NCBI GenBank assembly: GCA_036262835.1
Contig: DATAID010000100.1
Span: 1-64,000 of the forward strand
DNA from: RBG-16-66-20 sp036262835
GTDB lineage: Bacteria; Pseudomonadota; Gammaproteobacteria; Burkholderiales; SG8-39
Length of the DNA: 64,000 nt
Direction: 5' to 3'
How positions within the stretch are numbered: the first letter of the stretch is position 1; every line of letters begins with the position of its first letter. The notes below the pieces were generated by a model, which did no database searches, had not been told where the DNA came from, and worked only from the letters and a program-made list of their open reading frames with translations. This document shows, one piece after another, positions 40,048 through 49,269 of this stretch. Both the position numbers and the translations under genes were made by a program.

Positions 40048-42675
40048 ATGGACTCGTTCGCCAAGGAAACGATCCCGGTCTCTCTCGAAGAGGAGATGCG
40101 CCGCTCGTACCTCGACTACGCGATGAGCGTGATCGTCGGGCGCGCGCTGCCCGACGTGAGGGACGGCCTGAAGCCGGTGCACCGGCGCGTGCTCTTCGCC
40201 ATGCACGAGGCGAACAACGTCTGGAACCGGCCCTACGTGAAGTGCGCGCGCGTGGTGGGCGAGGTGCTCGGCAAGTACCACCCGCACGGCGATACCGCCA
40301 CCTACGAGGCGCTCGTGCGCATGGCGCAGGACTTCTCCATGCGCTACACGCTCATCGACGGCCAGGGCAATTTCGGCTCGATCGACGGCGATAACGCCGC
40401 CGCCTACCGCTACACCGAGTGCCGCCTGGAGCGCCTCACCGCGGAGATGCTCGCCGACATCGACCGCGAAACCGTCGATTTCGTCGACAACTACGACGGC
40501 AAGGAGAAGGAGCCGACCGTCCTTCCCTCGCGCCTGCCGAACCTGCTTCTGAACGGCTCCTCGGGCATCGCCGTCGGCATGGCGACCAACATTCCGCCGC
40601 ACAACCTCTCGGAGGTCGCCGACGCGTGCCTGCTGCTCCTCGGCAATCCGGGCTGCGCGATCGAGGACCTGATCAAGGTGATGCCCGCGCCGGATTTTCC
40701 CACTGCCGGCATCATCTACGGCATCTCGGGCGTGCACGAAGGCTATCGCACCGGCCGCGGCCGCGTGGTGATGCGCGCGCGCACGCACTTCGAGGAGGCC
40801 GGCAAGGACCGGCAGGCGATCATCGTCGAAGAGATTCCATACCAGGTGAACAAGCGCGCGCTCACCGAGCGCATCGCCGAGCTCGTCAACGAGAAGAAGA
40901 TCGAAGGGATCTCCGACATCCGCGACGAATCGGACAAGGACGGCATTCGCCTCGTGATCGAATTGAAGCGCGGCGAGCTGCCCGAGGTGGTGCTGAACAA
41001 CCTCTACAAGCAGACGCAGCTCCAGGACAGCTTCGGCATGAACATGGTCGCGCTGGTCGACAACCAGCCGCGCGTGCTCAATCTCAAGGAGCTGCTCGAG
41101 TCCTTCATCGCGCACCGGCGCGAGGTGGTGACGCGCCGCACCGTGTACGAGCTGAGGAAGGCGCGCGAGCGCGGGCACGTGCTGGAAGGCCTCGCGGTGG
41201 CCCTCTCGAATGTCGACCCGGTGATCGAGTTGATCAAGAAGGCGCCCACGCCGGCCGACGCGAAGCGCGAGCTGATGGGGCGGGCCTGGGGCTCCGATCT
41301 CGTCAAGGAGATGCTCGGCCAGGGCGATTTTGCGAAATTCCGCCCGCAGGGCCTCGCCGCCGAGTTCGGCCTGAAGCCCGACGGCTATCGCCTGTCGGAT
41401 GAGCAGGCGCAGGCGATTCTCGAGCTCAGGCTGCAGCGCCTCACGGGCCTGGAGCAGGACAAGATCCGCGACGAGTACAAGGAAGTGATGAAGACGATCG
41501 CGGACCTGATCGACATCCTGGAGAAGCCCGCGCGCATTACCGCGATCATCGGCGACGAGCTGCGGCACCTGAAGGACGAGTTCGGCGACCGCAGGAAGAG
41601 CGAGATCGTCACGGTGGCCGAGGACATCTCGATCGAGGACCTGATCGCGCCGCAGGACATGGTGGTCACCTTCTCGCACGGCGGCTACGTCAAGTCGCAG
41701 CCGCTCGCCGATTACCGCGCGCAGCGCCGCGGCGGCCGCGGCAAGACGGCGGCCACCACCAAGGACGACGATTTCATCGAGCGGCTCTTCGTCGCGCACT
41801 CGCACGACTACCTGCTTTGCTTCTCCGACAAGGGGCGCCTGTACTGGCTCAAGGTGTTCGAGGTGCCGCAGGGCAGCCGCACGAGCCGCGGCAAGCCGCT
41901 GGTCAACCTCTTCCCGCTCGTGGAAGGCGAGAAGATCACGGCGGTCGTGCCGGTGAAGGAATTCGACGAGAACCATTTCGTTTTCATGGCGACCGCCAAG
42001 GGCACCGTGAAGAAGACGCCGCTCGCCGAATTCTCCCGCCCGCGTCCTTCGGGGATCATCGCGGTGGGCCTGGATGAGGGCGACTACCTCATCGGTGCCG
42101 CGCTGACCGACGGCAGCTACGACGTGATGCTCTTCTCGACCGAGGGCAAGGCGATCCGCTTCCAGGAAGAGGACGTGCGCCCGATGGGCCGGCAGGCAAC
42201 CGGCGTGCGCGGCATGCGCCTTCCGGAGGACCGCGGCTGGCGCGTGGTTTGCATGCTGGTCGCGAAGGATGAGAAGCAGACCGTGCTCACCGCCACCGAG
42301 AACGGCTTCGGCAAGAGGACGCCCATCGCCGAGTACACGCGCCACGGCCGCGGCGGCCTGGGCATGATCGCGATCCAGACCACCGAGAGGAACGGCGCGC
42401 TCGTCGGCGCGGTGCTCGTGGACGACCACGACGAGGTGATGCTGATTTCCACGGGCGGGGTGCTGATCCGCAGCGCGGTGAAGGAAATCCGCGAGCAGGG
42501 CCGCTCGACGCAGGGCGTGACGCTCATCAACCTGGGCGAAGGCGAGAAGCTCGCCGGCATCGAGCGCATCGTCGAGCGCGACGAGATGGAAGGCAATGGG
42601 GGCAACGGAGGGAATGGGTCCTCGGAGGGGGAAATTCCTCCAAAAGTGGAAGACAAAGGCCCGACTCTTCACTGA
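40048..42675 (+). CDS. gyrA: DNA gyrase subunit A
   Basis: An 875-residue type II topoisomerase A subunit. The breakage-reunion domain starts RRSYLDYAMSVIVGRALPDV, and the active-site tyrosine lies in AAYRYTECRL; the C-terminal beta-pinwheel contains the GyrA box QRRGGRG, which separates it from ParC. It introduces negative supercoils with GyrB. The start ATG has no strong ribosome site, but the conserved N-terminal sequence fixes it. serC begins two bases after the stop. The Gly/Asn-rich tail after residue 850 is low-complexity and probably disordered. Confidence 0.97.
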   Translation: MDSFAKETIPVSLEEEMRRSYLDYAMSVIVGRALPDVRDGLKPVHRRVLFAMHEANNVWNRPYVKCARVVGEVLGKYHPHGDTATYEALVRMAQDFSMRYTLIDGQGNFGSIDGDNAAAYRYTECRLERLTAEMLADIDRETVDFVDNYDGKEKEPTVLPSRLPNLLLNGSSGIAVGMATNIPPHNLSEVADACLLLLGNPGCAIEDLIKVMPAPDFPTAGIIYGISGVHEGYRTGRGRVVMRARTHFEEAGKDRQAIIVEEIPYQVNKRALTERIAELVNEKKIEGISDIRDESDKDGIRLVIELKRGELPEVVLNNLYKQTQLQDSFGMNMVALVDNQPRVLNLKELLESFIAHRREVVTRRTVYELRKARERGHVLEGLAVALSNVDPVIELIKKAPTPADAKRELMGRAWGSDLVKEMLGQGDFAKFRPQGLAAEFGLKPDGYRLSDEQAQAILELRLQRLTGLEQDKIRDEYKEVMKTIADLIDILEKPARITAIIGDELRHLKDEFGDRRKSEIVTVAEDISIEDLIAPQDMVVTFSHGGYVKSQPLADYRAQRRGGRGKTAATTKDDDFIERLFVAHSHDYLLCFSDKGRLYWLKVFEVPQGSRTSRGKPLVNLFPLVEGEKITAVVPVKEFDENHFVFMATAKGTVKKTPLAEFSRPRPSGIIAVGLDEGDYLIGAALTDGSYDVMLFSTEGKAIRFQEEDVRPMGRQATGVRGMRLPEDRGWRVVCMLVAKDEKQTVLTATENGFGKRTPIAEYTRHGRGGLGMIAIQTTERNGALVGAVLVDDHDEVMLISTGGVLIRSAVKEIREQGRSTQGVTLINLGEGEKLAGIERIVERDEMEGNGGNGGNGSSEGEIPPKVEDKGPTLH

Positions 42676-42677
42676 AG

Positions 42678-43754
42678 ATGGCAAGAATCTTCAATTTCAG
42701 CGCCGGTCCCGCGGTGCTGCCCGAGGAAGTGCTTTCGCGCGCCGGCGACGAGATGCTCGACTGGCACGGCACCGGCATGTGCGTGATGGAGATGAGCCAT
42801 CGCGGCAAGGAGTTCATCCAGATCGCCGCCGAAGCCGAGGCCGACCTGCGCGAGCTGCTGTCCATCCCGAAGAACTACAAGGTTCTCTTCCTGCAGGGCG
42901 GCGCGACGCAGCAGTTCGCGCAGATTCCGATGAACCTCTTGCACGGCAAGGGCAAGGCCGACTACGTCGCGACCGGCGAATGGGCGGGGCGCGCGATCAA
43001 GGAAGCGAAGGCGTTCTGCGACGTGCACATCGCCGCTTCCTCGGAGGACAAGGGGTTCACCTACGCGCCTACGAACTGGAACGTGAGGCCCGATACCGCT
43101 TACGTTCATTATTGTTCGAACGAAACCATCGGTGGCGTGGAATTCCATGAAATCCCCACCCTAGAAAAATCCATTCCATTGGTGGCGGACGCGTCCTCCC
43201 ATATTCTTTCCCGGCCGGTTGACGTCTCGAAATTCGGCCTCATCTACGCCGGCGCGCAGAAGAACATCGGCCCGGCGGGCCTCACCATCGTCATCGTGCG
43301 CGAGGACCTCACCGGCCAGGCCATGAAAGGCACGCCCTCGATCATGGACTACAAGGCGCAGGCCGCCGCAGACTCCATGCTCAACACGCCCGCGACGTAC
43401 TCGATCTACGTTGCCGGGCTCGTCTTCAAGTGGCTCAAGGCAAAAGGTGGCGTGGCCGAGATCGAAAAACACAACATCGCCAAGGCGAAGCTCCTTTACG
43501 ACTTCCTCGACCAGAGCAGCTTCTACAAGAATCCGGTCAACAAGAAAGACCGCTCGCGCATGAACGTCCCCTTCACGCTCGCCGACCCGAGCCTCGACGA
43601 GGCCTTCCTCAAGGGCGCGGCGAAGGAGGGCATGGTCCAGCTGAAAGGTCACCGCTCGGTCGGCGGCATGCGCGCCTCGATCTACAACGCCATGCCGATC
43701 GCGGGCGTCCAGTGCCTGGTCGACTACATGAAGGAATTCGCGCGCCGTGGCTAA
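42678..43754 (+). CDS. serC: Phosphoserine aminotransferase
   Basis: A 358-residue PLP enzyme of class V aminotransferases. The start NFSAGPAVLPEEVLSRAGDE, the PLP lysine in YAGAQKNIGPAGLTIVIV and the C-terminal GHRSVGGMRASIYNAMP are diagnostic. It makes phosphoserine from 3-phosphohydroxypyruvate and also serves pyridoxal synthesis. It follows gyrA by two bases, and its stop overlaps the GTG start of the following PGDH gene by eight bases. An AT-rich patch lies at 43100-43215. Confidence 0.96.
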   Translation: MARIFNFSAGPAVLPEEVLSRAGDEMLDWHGTGMCVMEMSHRGKEFIQIAAEAEADLRELLSIPKNYKVLFLQGGATQQFAQIPMNLLHGKGKADYVATGEWAGRAIKEAKAFCDVHIAASSEDKGFTYAPTNWNVRPDTAYVHYCSNETIGGVEFHEIPTLEKSIPLVADASSHILSRPVDVSKFGLIYAGAQKNIGPAGLTIVIVREDLTGQAMKGTPSIMDYKAQAAADSMLNTPATYSIYVAGLVFKWLKAKGGVAEIEKHNIAKAKLLYDFLDQSSFYKNPVNKKDRSRMNVPFTLADPSLDEAFLKGAAKEGMVQLKGHRSVGGMRASIYNAMPIAGVQCLVDYMKEFARRG

Positions 43755-44919
43755 GAAGAAATGCGAGGTGCTGGTGCTGAACGCGATCGCGCCGGTGGGC
43801 CTGAAGCGCCTGCCCGCCGAGAGCTACGCGATCGTCAAGGAATCCAAGTCGCCGGATGCGATTCTCGTACGCTCGCAGGAGATGCACGCGATGGAGTTCG
43901 GCGAGGACCTGAAGGCGGTCGGCCGTGCGGGCGCCGGGGTGAACAACATCCCGGTCGAGAAGCTCTCGAAGCTGGGCGTGCCGGTTTTCAACGCGCCGGG
44001 CGCCAACGCGAATGCGGTGAAGGAGCTGGTGCTCGCCGGCATGCTCATTGCAGCGAGGAATCTGGTTCCGGCCCTGGAATTTGTAAATCGCCTGGATAAA
44101 AATGATCTGAAAAAATCGGTCGAGGAGGGCAAGAAGACCTACGCCGGCCGCGAGCTGCCGGGACACACGCTGGGCGTCGTGGGCCTCGGCAAGGTGGGGA
44201 GCCTCGTCGCCGACGCGGCGATCCGCCTCGGCATGAACGTCCTCGGCTACGACCCGCACATCACGGTCGAGGCGGCCTGGAGCCTGCCCTCGCAGGTGCG
44301 CAAGGCCAACTCCGTCGACGAGCTGCTGCGTTCGAGCGACTTCGTCAGCCTGCACGTCCCTCTCATCGAGAAGACGAAGAACCTGCTGAACGAGAAGAAC
44401 CTGCCGCTCATGAAGAAGGGCTCGGTGCTGCTCAACTTCGCGCGCGACGGGATCGTGGACGAGACAGCGCTCGCGAAATGCCTCGCCGCCAAGCACCTGC
44501 GCTGGTACGTCACCGACTTTCCGTCGGCGAAGCTGATCGGCCGGCCGGGCGTGGTCGCGCTGCCGCACCTGGGCGCCTCGACGGCCGAGGCCGAGGACAA
44601 CAGCGCCGTGATGGTGATCGACCAGGTGCGGGAGTACCTGGAGAACGGCAGCCTGCAGAACGCGGTGAACTTCCCCGACGCGATCATGCCGCGCGAGTCG
44701 CCGTATCGACTGGCGATCGCCAATGCCAACGTGCCCAACATGCTCGCCCGCATCTCCAATGCGATGGGCAGCCGCAAGATCAACATCCACAACATGCTGA
44801 ACAAGTCCAAGGGCGACATGGCCTACACCCTCGTCGACGTCGACAGCCCGGTGCCGCAGGCGGCCATCGACGAGCTGTGCCAGATCAAAGGCGTGCTTAA
44901 GGTACGCTACCTGACGTAG
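43747..44919 (+). CDS. serA: D-3-phosphoglycerate dehydrogenase
   Basis: A 390-residue NAD-dependent 2-hydroxyacid dehydrogenase with a C-terminal ACT domain. The cofactor motif is LGVVGLGKVGSLVADAA (about 137-153), catalytic Arg/Glu/His are in the surrounding blocks (LLNFARDGIVDET, LPHLGASTAEAEDNSA), and the ACT domain at about 315-390 ends PQAAIDELCQIKGVLKVRYL. It begins serine synthesis and would be feedback-regulated by serine. GTG 43747 is inside serC. The insertion of serA between serC and pheA is not part of the commonest betaproteobacterial order; the proteins at the two steps are thus encoded together. Confidence 0.93.
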   Translation: MAKKKCEVLVLNAIAPVGLKRLPAESYAIVKESKSPDAILVRSQEMHAMEFGEDLKAVGRAGAGVNNIPVEKLSKLGVPVFNAPGANANAVKELVLAGMLIAARNLVPALEFVNRLDKNDLKKSVEEGKKTYAGRELPGHTLGVVGLGKVGSLVADAAIRLGMNVLGYDPHITVEAAWSLPSQVRKANSVDELLRSSDFVSLHVPLIEKTKNLLNEKNLPLMKKGSVLLNFARDGIVDETALAKCLAAKHLRWYVTDFPSAKLIGRPGVVALPHLGASTAEAEDNSAVMVIDQVREYLENGSLQNAVNFPDAIMPRESPYRLAIANANVPNMLARISNAMGSRKINIHNMLNKSKGDMAYTLVDVDSPVPQAAIDELCQIKGVLKVRYLT

Positions 44920-44945
44920 AACGAAGCGGGGACAGGCCCGGGGGC

Positions 44946-45995
44946 ATGAGCACCAACGAGATCCAGAAGCTGCGCGCTCGAATCGACGCGCTGGACGACG
45001 AGCTGCTCAAGCTGCTCCGCCAGCGCATGGACCTTGCTCGCGAGGTGGGCAGGCTGAAGGGCAAGGCGCCCGCTTATCGCCCGGAGCGCGAGAGCGAGAT
45101 CCTGCGCCGCCTGCCGGATGACGCCCGCGCGGTGTTCCGCGAGGTCATCTCCGCCTGCCGCGCCGTCGAGCAGGCGATCCGCGTCTCCTACCTCGGGCCG
45201 CAGGGCACTTTCAGCGAGCAGGCCGTGCTGCGCCATTTCGGCGCCGCCGTGTCCGGCGAGCCCGCGGCGACGATCGACGAGGTGTTCCGCGGCGCGGAGG
45301 CCGGCGCGACGCAGTTTGCCGTGGTGCCGGTGGAAAATTCGACCGAGGGCGCGGTCGGACGCACGCTCGACCTGCTGCTGCTCACGCCGCTCAAGATCTG
45401 CGGCGAGATCGAACTCAAGGTGCGGCAGAACCTGCTGTCGCGCGAAAAAGACGCGAAGAAAATAAAAAGGATCTATTCCCACGCCCAGTCGCTCGCGCAG
45501 TGCAACGGCTGGCTCGGGCAGCACCTCGCGAAGGCCGAGCGCGTGCCGGTCGGCTCGAACGCCGAGGCGGCGCAGCGCGCGGCCAAGGAAAAGGGCACGG
45601 CGGCGATCGCGGGCGAGATTGCGGCGGCGCGCTACAAGCTCGCCATCCTCGCGCGCGACATCGAGGACGACCCGAACAACACCACGCGCTTCCTTGTCCT
45701 AGGCAACGTCGAGCCGGCGCCGACCGGCCGCGACCGGACCTCGCTCGTCATGTCGGCGGAGAACAAGCCCGGCGCGGTGCACGCGCTCCTCTCGCCGCTC
45801 GCCCAGGGCGGCGTCAGCATGTCGCGCATCGAGTCGCGCCCCTCGCGGGCACGCTCTTCGCTTTGGGAATACGTGTTCTTCATCGACGTCGAGGGGCACC
45901 AGGCCGATGCGAAGGTTAAAAATGCGATTGAGGCGCTCAAAACCCGAGCGCCGTTCCTCAAAATACTGGGTTCCTACCCCATGGCGGTGAGTTGA
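44946..45995 (+). CDS. pheA: Bifunctional chorismate mutase/prephenate dehydratase
   Basis: A 349-residue protein with three domains: AroQ chorismate mutase (about 1-80, with LRARIDALDDELLKLLRQRM), prephenate dehydratase (about 82-260, YLGPQGTFSEQAVLRHFG and the VVPVENSTEGAVGRTLD motif) and a C-terminal ACT domain for phenylalanine inhibition (about 270-349, ESRPSRARSSLWEYVFFID). It makes phenylpyruvate from chorismate. It follows the PGDH gene by 26 bases and is nearly fused to hisC, which begins two bases after its stop. A Lys-rich AT-rich patch occurs at 45440-45480. Confidence 0.95.
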   Translation: MSTNEIQKLRARIDALDDELLKLLRQRMDLAREVGRLKGKAPAYRPERESEILRRLPDDARAVFREVISACRAVEQAIRVSYLGPQGTFSEQAVLRHFGAAVSGEPAATIDEVFRGAEAGATQFAVVPVENSTEGAVGRTLDLLLLTPLKICGEIELKVRQNLLSREKDAKKIKRIYSHAQSLAQCNGWLGQHLAKAERVPVGSNAEAAQRAAKEKGTAAIAGEIAAARYKLAILARDIEDDPNNTTRFLVLGNVEPAPTGRDRTSLVMSAENKPGAVHALLSPLAQGGVSMSRIESRPSRARSSLWEYVFFIDVEGHQADAKVKNAIEALKTRAPFLKILGSYPMAVS

Positions 45996-45996
45996 A

Positions 45997-47106
45997 ATGC
46001 TGATCGATCCCTGCGAACTGTCCCCCTCGTACGTGCGCTCGATCGCGCCGTACCAGCCCGGCAAGCCGATCTCGGAGGTCGCGCGCGAGCTCGGCCTGAA
46101 GGAAGAGAACATCATCAAGCTTGCCTCCAACGAGAACCCGCGCGGCATCGGGCCGCGCACGCGCGCCGCGATCGACGCGGCGATCGCCGAGGTGGCGCGC
46201 TACCCGGACGGCAATGGCCATGAGCTGCGGATGGCGCTTTCGCGCCGGCACGGCGTGGAGCCCGGCGCGATCGTGCTCGGCAACGGCTCGAACGACGTGC
46301 TCGAGCTCGTCGCGCACGCCTTCCTCGGGCCGGGCCGCGCCGCGGTGTTCTCGCAGCATTGCTTCGCGGTGTACCCGCTCGCGACGCAGGCGCGGGGGGC
46401 GCGCGCGATCGTGGTGCCGGCCAAGAACTTCGGCCACGACCTCGATGCGATGGCCGCGGCGATCGACGACGAGACCTACGTCCTCTGGGTGGCGAACCCG
46501 AACAACCCGACCGGCACGCACGTGCGGCCCGAGGCGCTGGAGGCCTTCGTGCGGCGCGTGCCCGAGCGCGTGATCCTGGTGATCGACGAGGCCTACAACG
46601 AGTACCTCGCGCCCGAGCTCAAGTCGGAGACGGTCAAGTGGCTGAAGCGCCACCCGAATCTCGTGGTGACGCGCACCTTCTCCAAAGCCTACGGCCTCGC
46701 CGGCCTGCGCGTCGGCTATGCGCTCGCGCATCCCTCGGTCGCGGACATCATGAACCGGGTGCGCCAGCCCTTCAACGTCAACAGCCTCGCGCTCGCGGCG
46801 GCGACGGCGGCGCTCGACGACATGGAGTTCGTCGCGCGCAGCTACGCGGAGAACCTGCAGGGCCTGCGCCAGATCGAAGAAGGCGCGAAGAAGCTCGGCC
46901 TGGAATGGATTCCGTCGCACGGCAACTTCATCACCATCCGCGTGGGCAAGGCGAACGAGGTTTTCCGGCGCCTGCTGAAGCGCGGCGTCATCGTGCGGCC
47001 GGTAGGCGGCGGCTACCAGCTGCCCGAGCATCTGCGCGTCACCGTCGGCACCGGGGCCGAGAACGAGCGCTTTCTCGCCGCGCTCGCGGGCAGCCTGAAA
47101 GAGTGA
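45997..47106 (+). CDS. hisC: Histidinol-phosphate/aromatic aminotransferase
   Basis: A 369-residue class I/II PLP aminotransferase. The PLP lysine is in TFSKAYGLAGLRVGYA, and the substrate-binding LASNENPRGIGP and VWVANPNNPTGTHV blocks are typical of HisC. In this operon position between pheA and tyrA, the enzyme probably serves phenylalanine and tyrosine synthesis as well as, or rather than, histidine. It starts one base after the pheA stop. Confidence 0.93.
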   Translation: MLIDPCELSPSYVRSIAPYQPGKPISEVARELGLKEENIIKLASNENPRGIGPRTRAAIDAAIAEVARYPDGNGHELRMALSRRHGVEPGAIVLGNGSNDVLELVAHAFLGPGRAAVFSQHCFAVYPLATQARGARAIVVPAKNFGHDLDAMAAAIDDETYVLWVANPNNPTGTHVRPEALEAFVRRVPERVILVIDEAYNEYLAPELKSETVKWLKRHPNLVVTRTFSKAYGLAGLRVGYALAHPSVADIMNRVRQPFNVNSLALAAATAALDDMEFVARSYAENLQGLRQIEEGAKKLGLEWIPSHGNFITIRVGKANEVFRRLLKRGVIVRPVGGGYQLPEHLRVTVGTGAENERFLAALAGSLKE

Positions 47107-47116
47107 AGCGCGGCTG

Positions 47117-47986
47117 ATGCGGTTTGCGCGGGTCGCCGTCATCGGCGTAGGACTGATCGGCGGCTCGTTCGCGCTTTCGCTAAAGCGCGCGCGACTTGCA
47201 GGACACGTCGTCGGCGCGGGCCGCAGCCGCGTCAACCTCAAGAGGGCGCTCAAGCGCCGCGCCATCGACTCGATTGCGCAAAGCGCGGCCGCCGCGGCCA
47301 GAAACGCGGACCTGGTTTTCATTGCCACGCCGGTTTCCCATTTCGAAAAAATATTCAGGGAAATAAAAGACAGCCTCAAACCGTCCGCGATCGTCACCGA
47401 CGGCGGCAGCACCAAGCGCGACGTCGTGGCGGCGGCGCGGAAGGGCCTCGGGAAGAAGATTGCGCAGTTCATTCCCGCGCATCCGATCGCGGGCGCCGAA
47501 AAAAGCGGCGTTGCCGCGGCGAGCAGCGAGCTTTATCGAGGCAAAAGAGTGGTCCTGACGCCCCTTGCGGTCAATTCGCCGGCGCGAGTTCGAGGTCTGC
47601 GGCAGGCATGGACGGGAATCGGTGCGAATGTCTCCACGATGTCGCCGGCCGAGCACGACGCCGTCTTCGCCGCGGTAAGCCACCTCCCGCACCTGCTTGC
47701 CTACGGCCTCGTCAGCGACATCGCCGGGCGGCGCAATTCCAAGGTCCTCTTCGGCTACGCGGCCGGCGGCTTTCGCGACTTCACCCGCATCGCCTCTAGC
47801 CACCCCGAGATGTGGCGGGACATTTGCGACGCGAACAGGGATCTGCTTTTGAAAGAGGTGAAGGGTTTTGAATCCACGTTGAAAAAAATTAAGACAATTC
47901 TCCGCAGGAGAAAGACGAAAAACCTGGAGAAAATCTTTGCCGACGCGCGCTCGGCGCGGGACCGCTGGCTGAAAGGGCGGGCGTGA
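47117..47986 (+). CDS. tyrA: Prephenate (or arogenate) dehydrogenase
   Basis: A 289-residue NAD(P)-dependent dehydrogenase of the TyrA family. The cofactor loop is VAVIGVGLIGGSFALSLKRA (residues 6-25); prephenate-binding histidines and Arg follow in PAHPIAGAEKSGV and AAVSHLPHLLAYGLV. It oxidises prephenate to 4-hydroxyphenylpyruvate or arogenate to tyrosine. The C terminus (47860-47960) is unusually Lys-rich and AT-rich. It ends with the ATG-less overlap GTGA shared with aroA: the aroA GTG (47983) overlaps the tyrA stop by four bases. Confidence 0.9.
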   Translation: MRFARVAVIGVGLIGGSFALSLKRARLAGHVVGAGRSRVNLKRALKRRAIDSIAQSAAAAARNADLVFIATPVSHFEKIFREIKDSLKPSAIVTDGGSTKRDVVAAARKGLGKKIAQFIPAHPIAGAEKSGVAAASSELYRGKRVVLTPLAVNSPARVRGLRQAWTGIGANVSTMSPAEHDAVFAAVSHLPHLLAYGLVSDIAGRRNSKVLFGYAAGGFRDFTRIASSHPEMWRDICDANRDLLLKEVKGFESTLKKIKTILRRRKTKNLEKIFADARSARDRWLKGRA

Positions 47987-49269
47987 AGACGCTGGACCTG
48001 AAGCCCGCCACGGCGGCGCGCGGCACGGTCCGGCTGCCCGGCTCGAAGAGCATCACCAACCGCGTCCTTCTGCTGGCCGCGCTCTCGGGCGCCGGGAAAA
48101 CCGTCGTGCGCGGCGCGCTCGACGCCGAGGACACTCGCGTCATGATCGGGGCGCTGCAAAAGCTCGGCGTGCCGCTCGATGACCGCAATTTCGCCGAGAT
48201 CCTCGTGCCGGGGCGCGGGGGCAGGTTCAGCCGCAAGAAGGATCTTTTCCTGGGCAACGCCGGCACGGCGTACCGCTCGCTTACCGCGGTGCTCGCGCTG
48301 GCGGCGCGCGGCGAATACCGGCTCATGGGCGTGCCGCGCATGCACGAGCGGCCGATCGGCGACCTCGTCAAGGCGCTGCATGCCTTCGGCGCGCATGTCG
48401 ACTATGTCGGCGAGGTCGGCTATCCGCCGCTCGTCATCAAGCGCGGCCAGGTCGACACGCGCAAGCCGGTCAAGGTGCGCGGCGACGTGTCCTCGCAGTT
48501 CGTGAGCGCGCTCCTCATGGCGCTGCCGCTCGCCGGCGGCGGCACGATCGAGATCGAGGGCGAGCTCGTCTCCAAGCCCTACGTCGAGATCACGTTGAAT
48601 CTCATGCGTCGCTTCGGCGTCGACATCGCGCGCCATGACTGGCGAAAATTCCGCGTCTCGAACGCCCACTACACCAGCCCCGGCGAGCTCCACGTCGAGG
48701 GCGACGCGTCCTCGGCGTCCTACTTCCTCGCCGCGGGCGCGCTCGCGGGCGGGCCGGTCCGCGTCGAGGGCGTCGGCAAGGACAGCATCCAGGGCGATGT
48801 GCGGTTCACGGAAGTGCTGGAGCGGATGGGAGCTTCCGTGACGTTCGATTCGAATGCCATTGAAGTAAAAAACGAAAAGAAAAAACTAAGCGCGATCGAC
48901 CTCGATCTAAATCACATTCCCGACGCGGCCATGACCGCCGCGGTGCTCGCGCTCTTCGCGGAAGGCACGACGACGATCCGCAACATCGCCAACTGGCGCG
49001 TCAAGGAGACCGACCGCATCGCCGCGATGGCGAAGGAGCTGCGCAAGCTGGGGGCGGAAGTCGAGGAAGGTCCCGATTTCATCCGCATAAAGCCCGGGAA
49101 GAAAGTAAAACCCGACGTCTCGATCGACACCTACGGCGATCACCGCATGGCGATGTGCTTCTCGCTCGTGTCGCTCGCCGGCGTGCCGGTGACGATCAAC
49201 GACCCGGATTGCGTCGCCAAGACGTTTCCGGACTACTTCAAAACCTTCCAGTCAATAGCAAAGCCCTAG
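47983..49269 (+). CDS. aroA: 3-phosphoshikimate 1-carboxyvinyltransferase (EPSP synthase)
   Basis: A 428-residue EPSP synthase. Shikimate-phosphate and PEP sites are visible as LPGSKSITNRVLLLAALSG (about 15-33), LGNAGTAYRSLTAVLA and DYGDHRMAMC-like TYGDHRMAMCFSL near residue 385; the RVKETDRIAAMAKELRKLG block is also present. The GTG start overlaps tyrA. A strongly AT-rich patch (48835-48910) encodes EVKNEKKKLSAIDLDLNH. The gene ends four bases into the convergent substrate-binding-protein gene. Confidence 0.96.
   Translation: MKTLDLKPATAARGTVRLPGSKSITNRVLLLAALSGAGKTVVRGALDAEDTRVMIGALQKLGVPLDDRNFAEILVPGRGGRFSRKKDLFLGNAGTAYRSLTAVLALAARGEYRLMGVPRMHERPIGDLVKALHAFGAHVDYVGEVGYPPLVIKRGQVDTRKPVKVRGDVSSQFVSALLMALPLAGGGTIEIEGELVSKPYVEITLNLMRRFGVDIARHDWRKFRVSNAHYTSPGELHVEGDASSASYFLAAGALAGGPVRVEGVGKDSIQGDVRFTEVLERMGASVTFDSNAIEVKNEKKKLSAIDLDLNHIPDAAMTAAVLALFAEGTTTIRNIANWRVKETDRIAAMAKELRKLGAEVEEGPDFIRIKPGKKVKPDVSIDTYGDHRMAMCFSLVSLAGVPVTINDPDCVAKTFPDYFKTFQSIAKP

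Noticed and set aside
39931..42684. A 917-codon open frame on the minus strand across gyrA
   Set aside because: Antisense to a highly conserved gene, His/Arg/Ala-rich with no domain; such frames are expected in GC-rich sequence.
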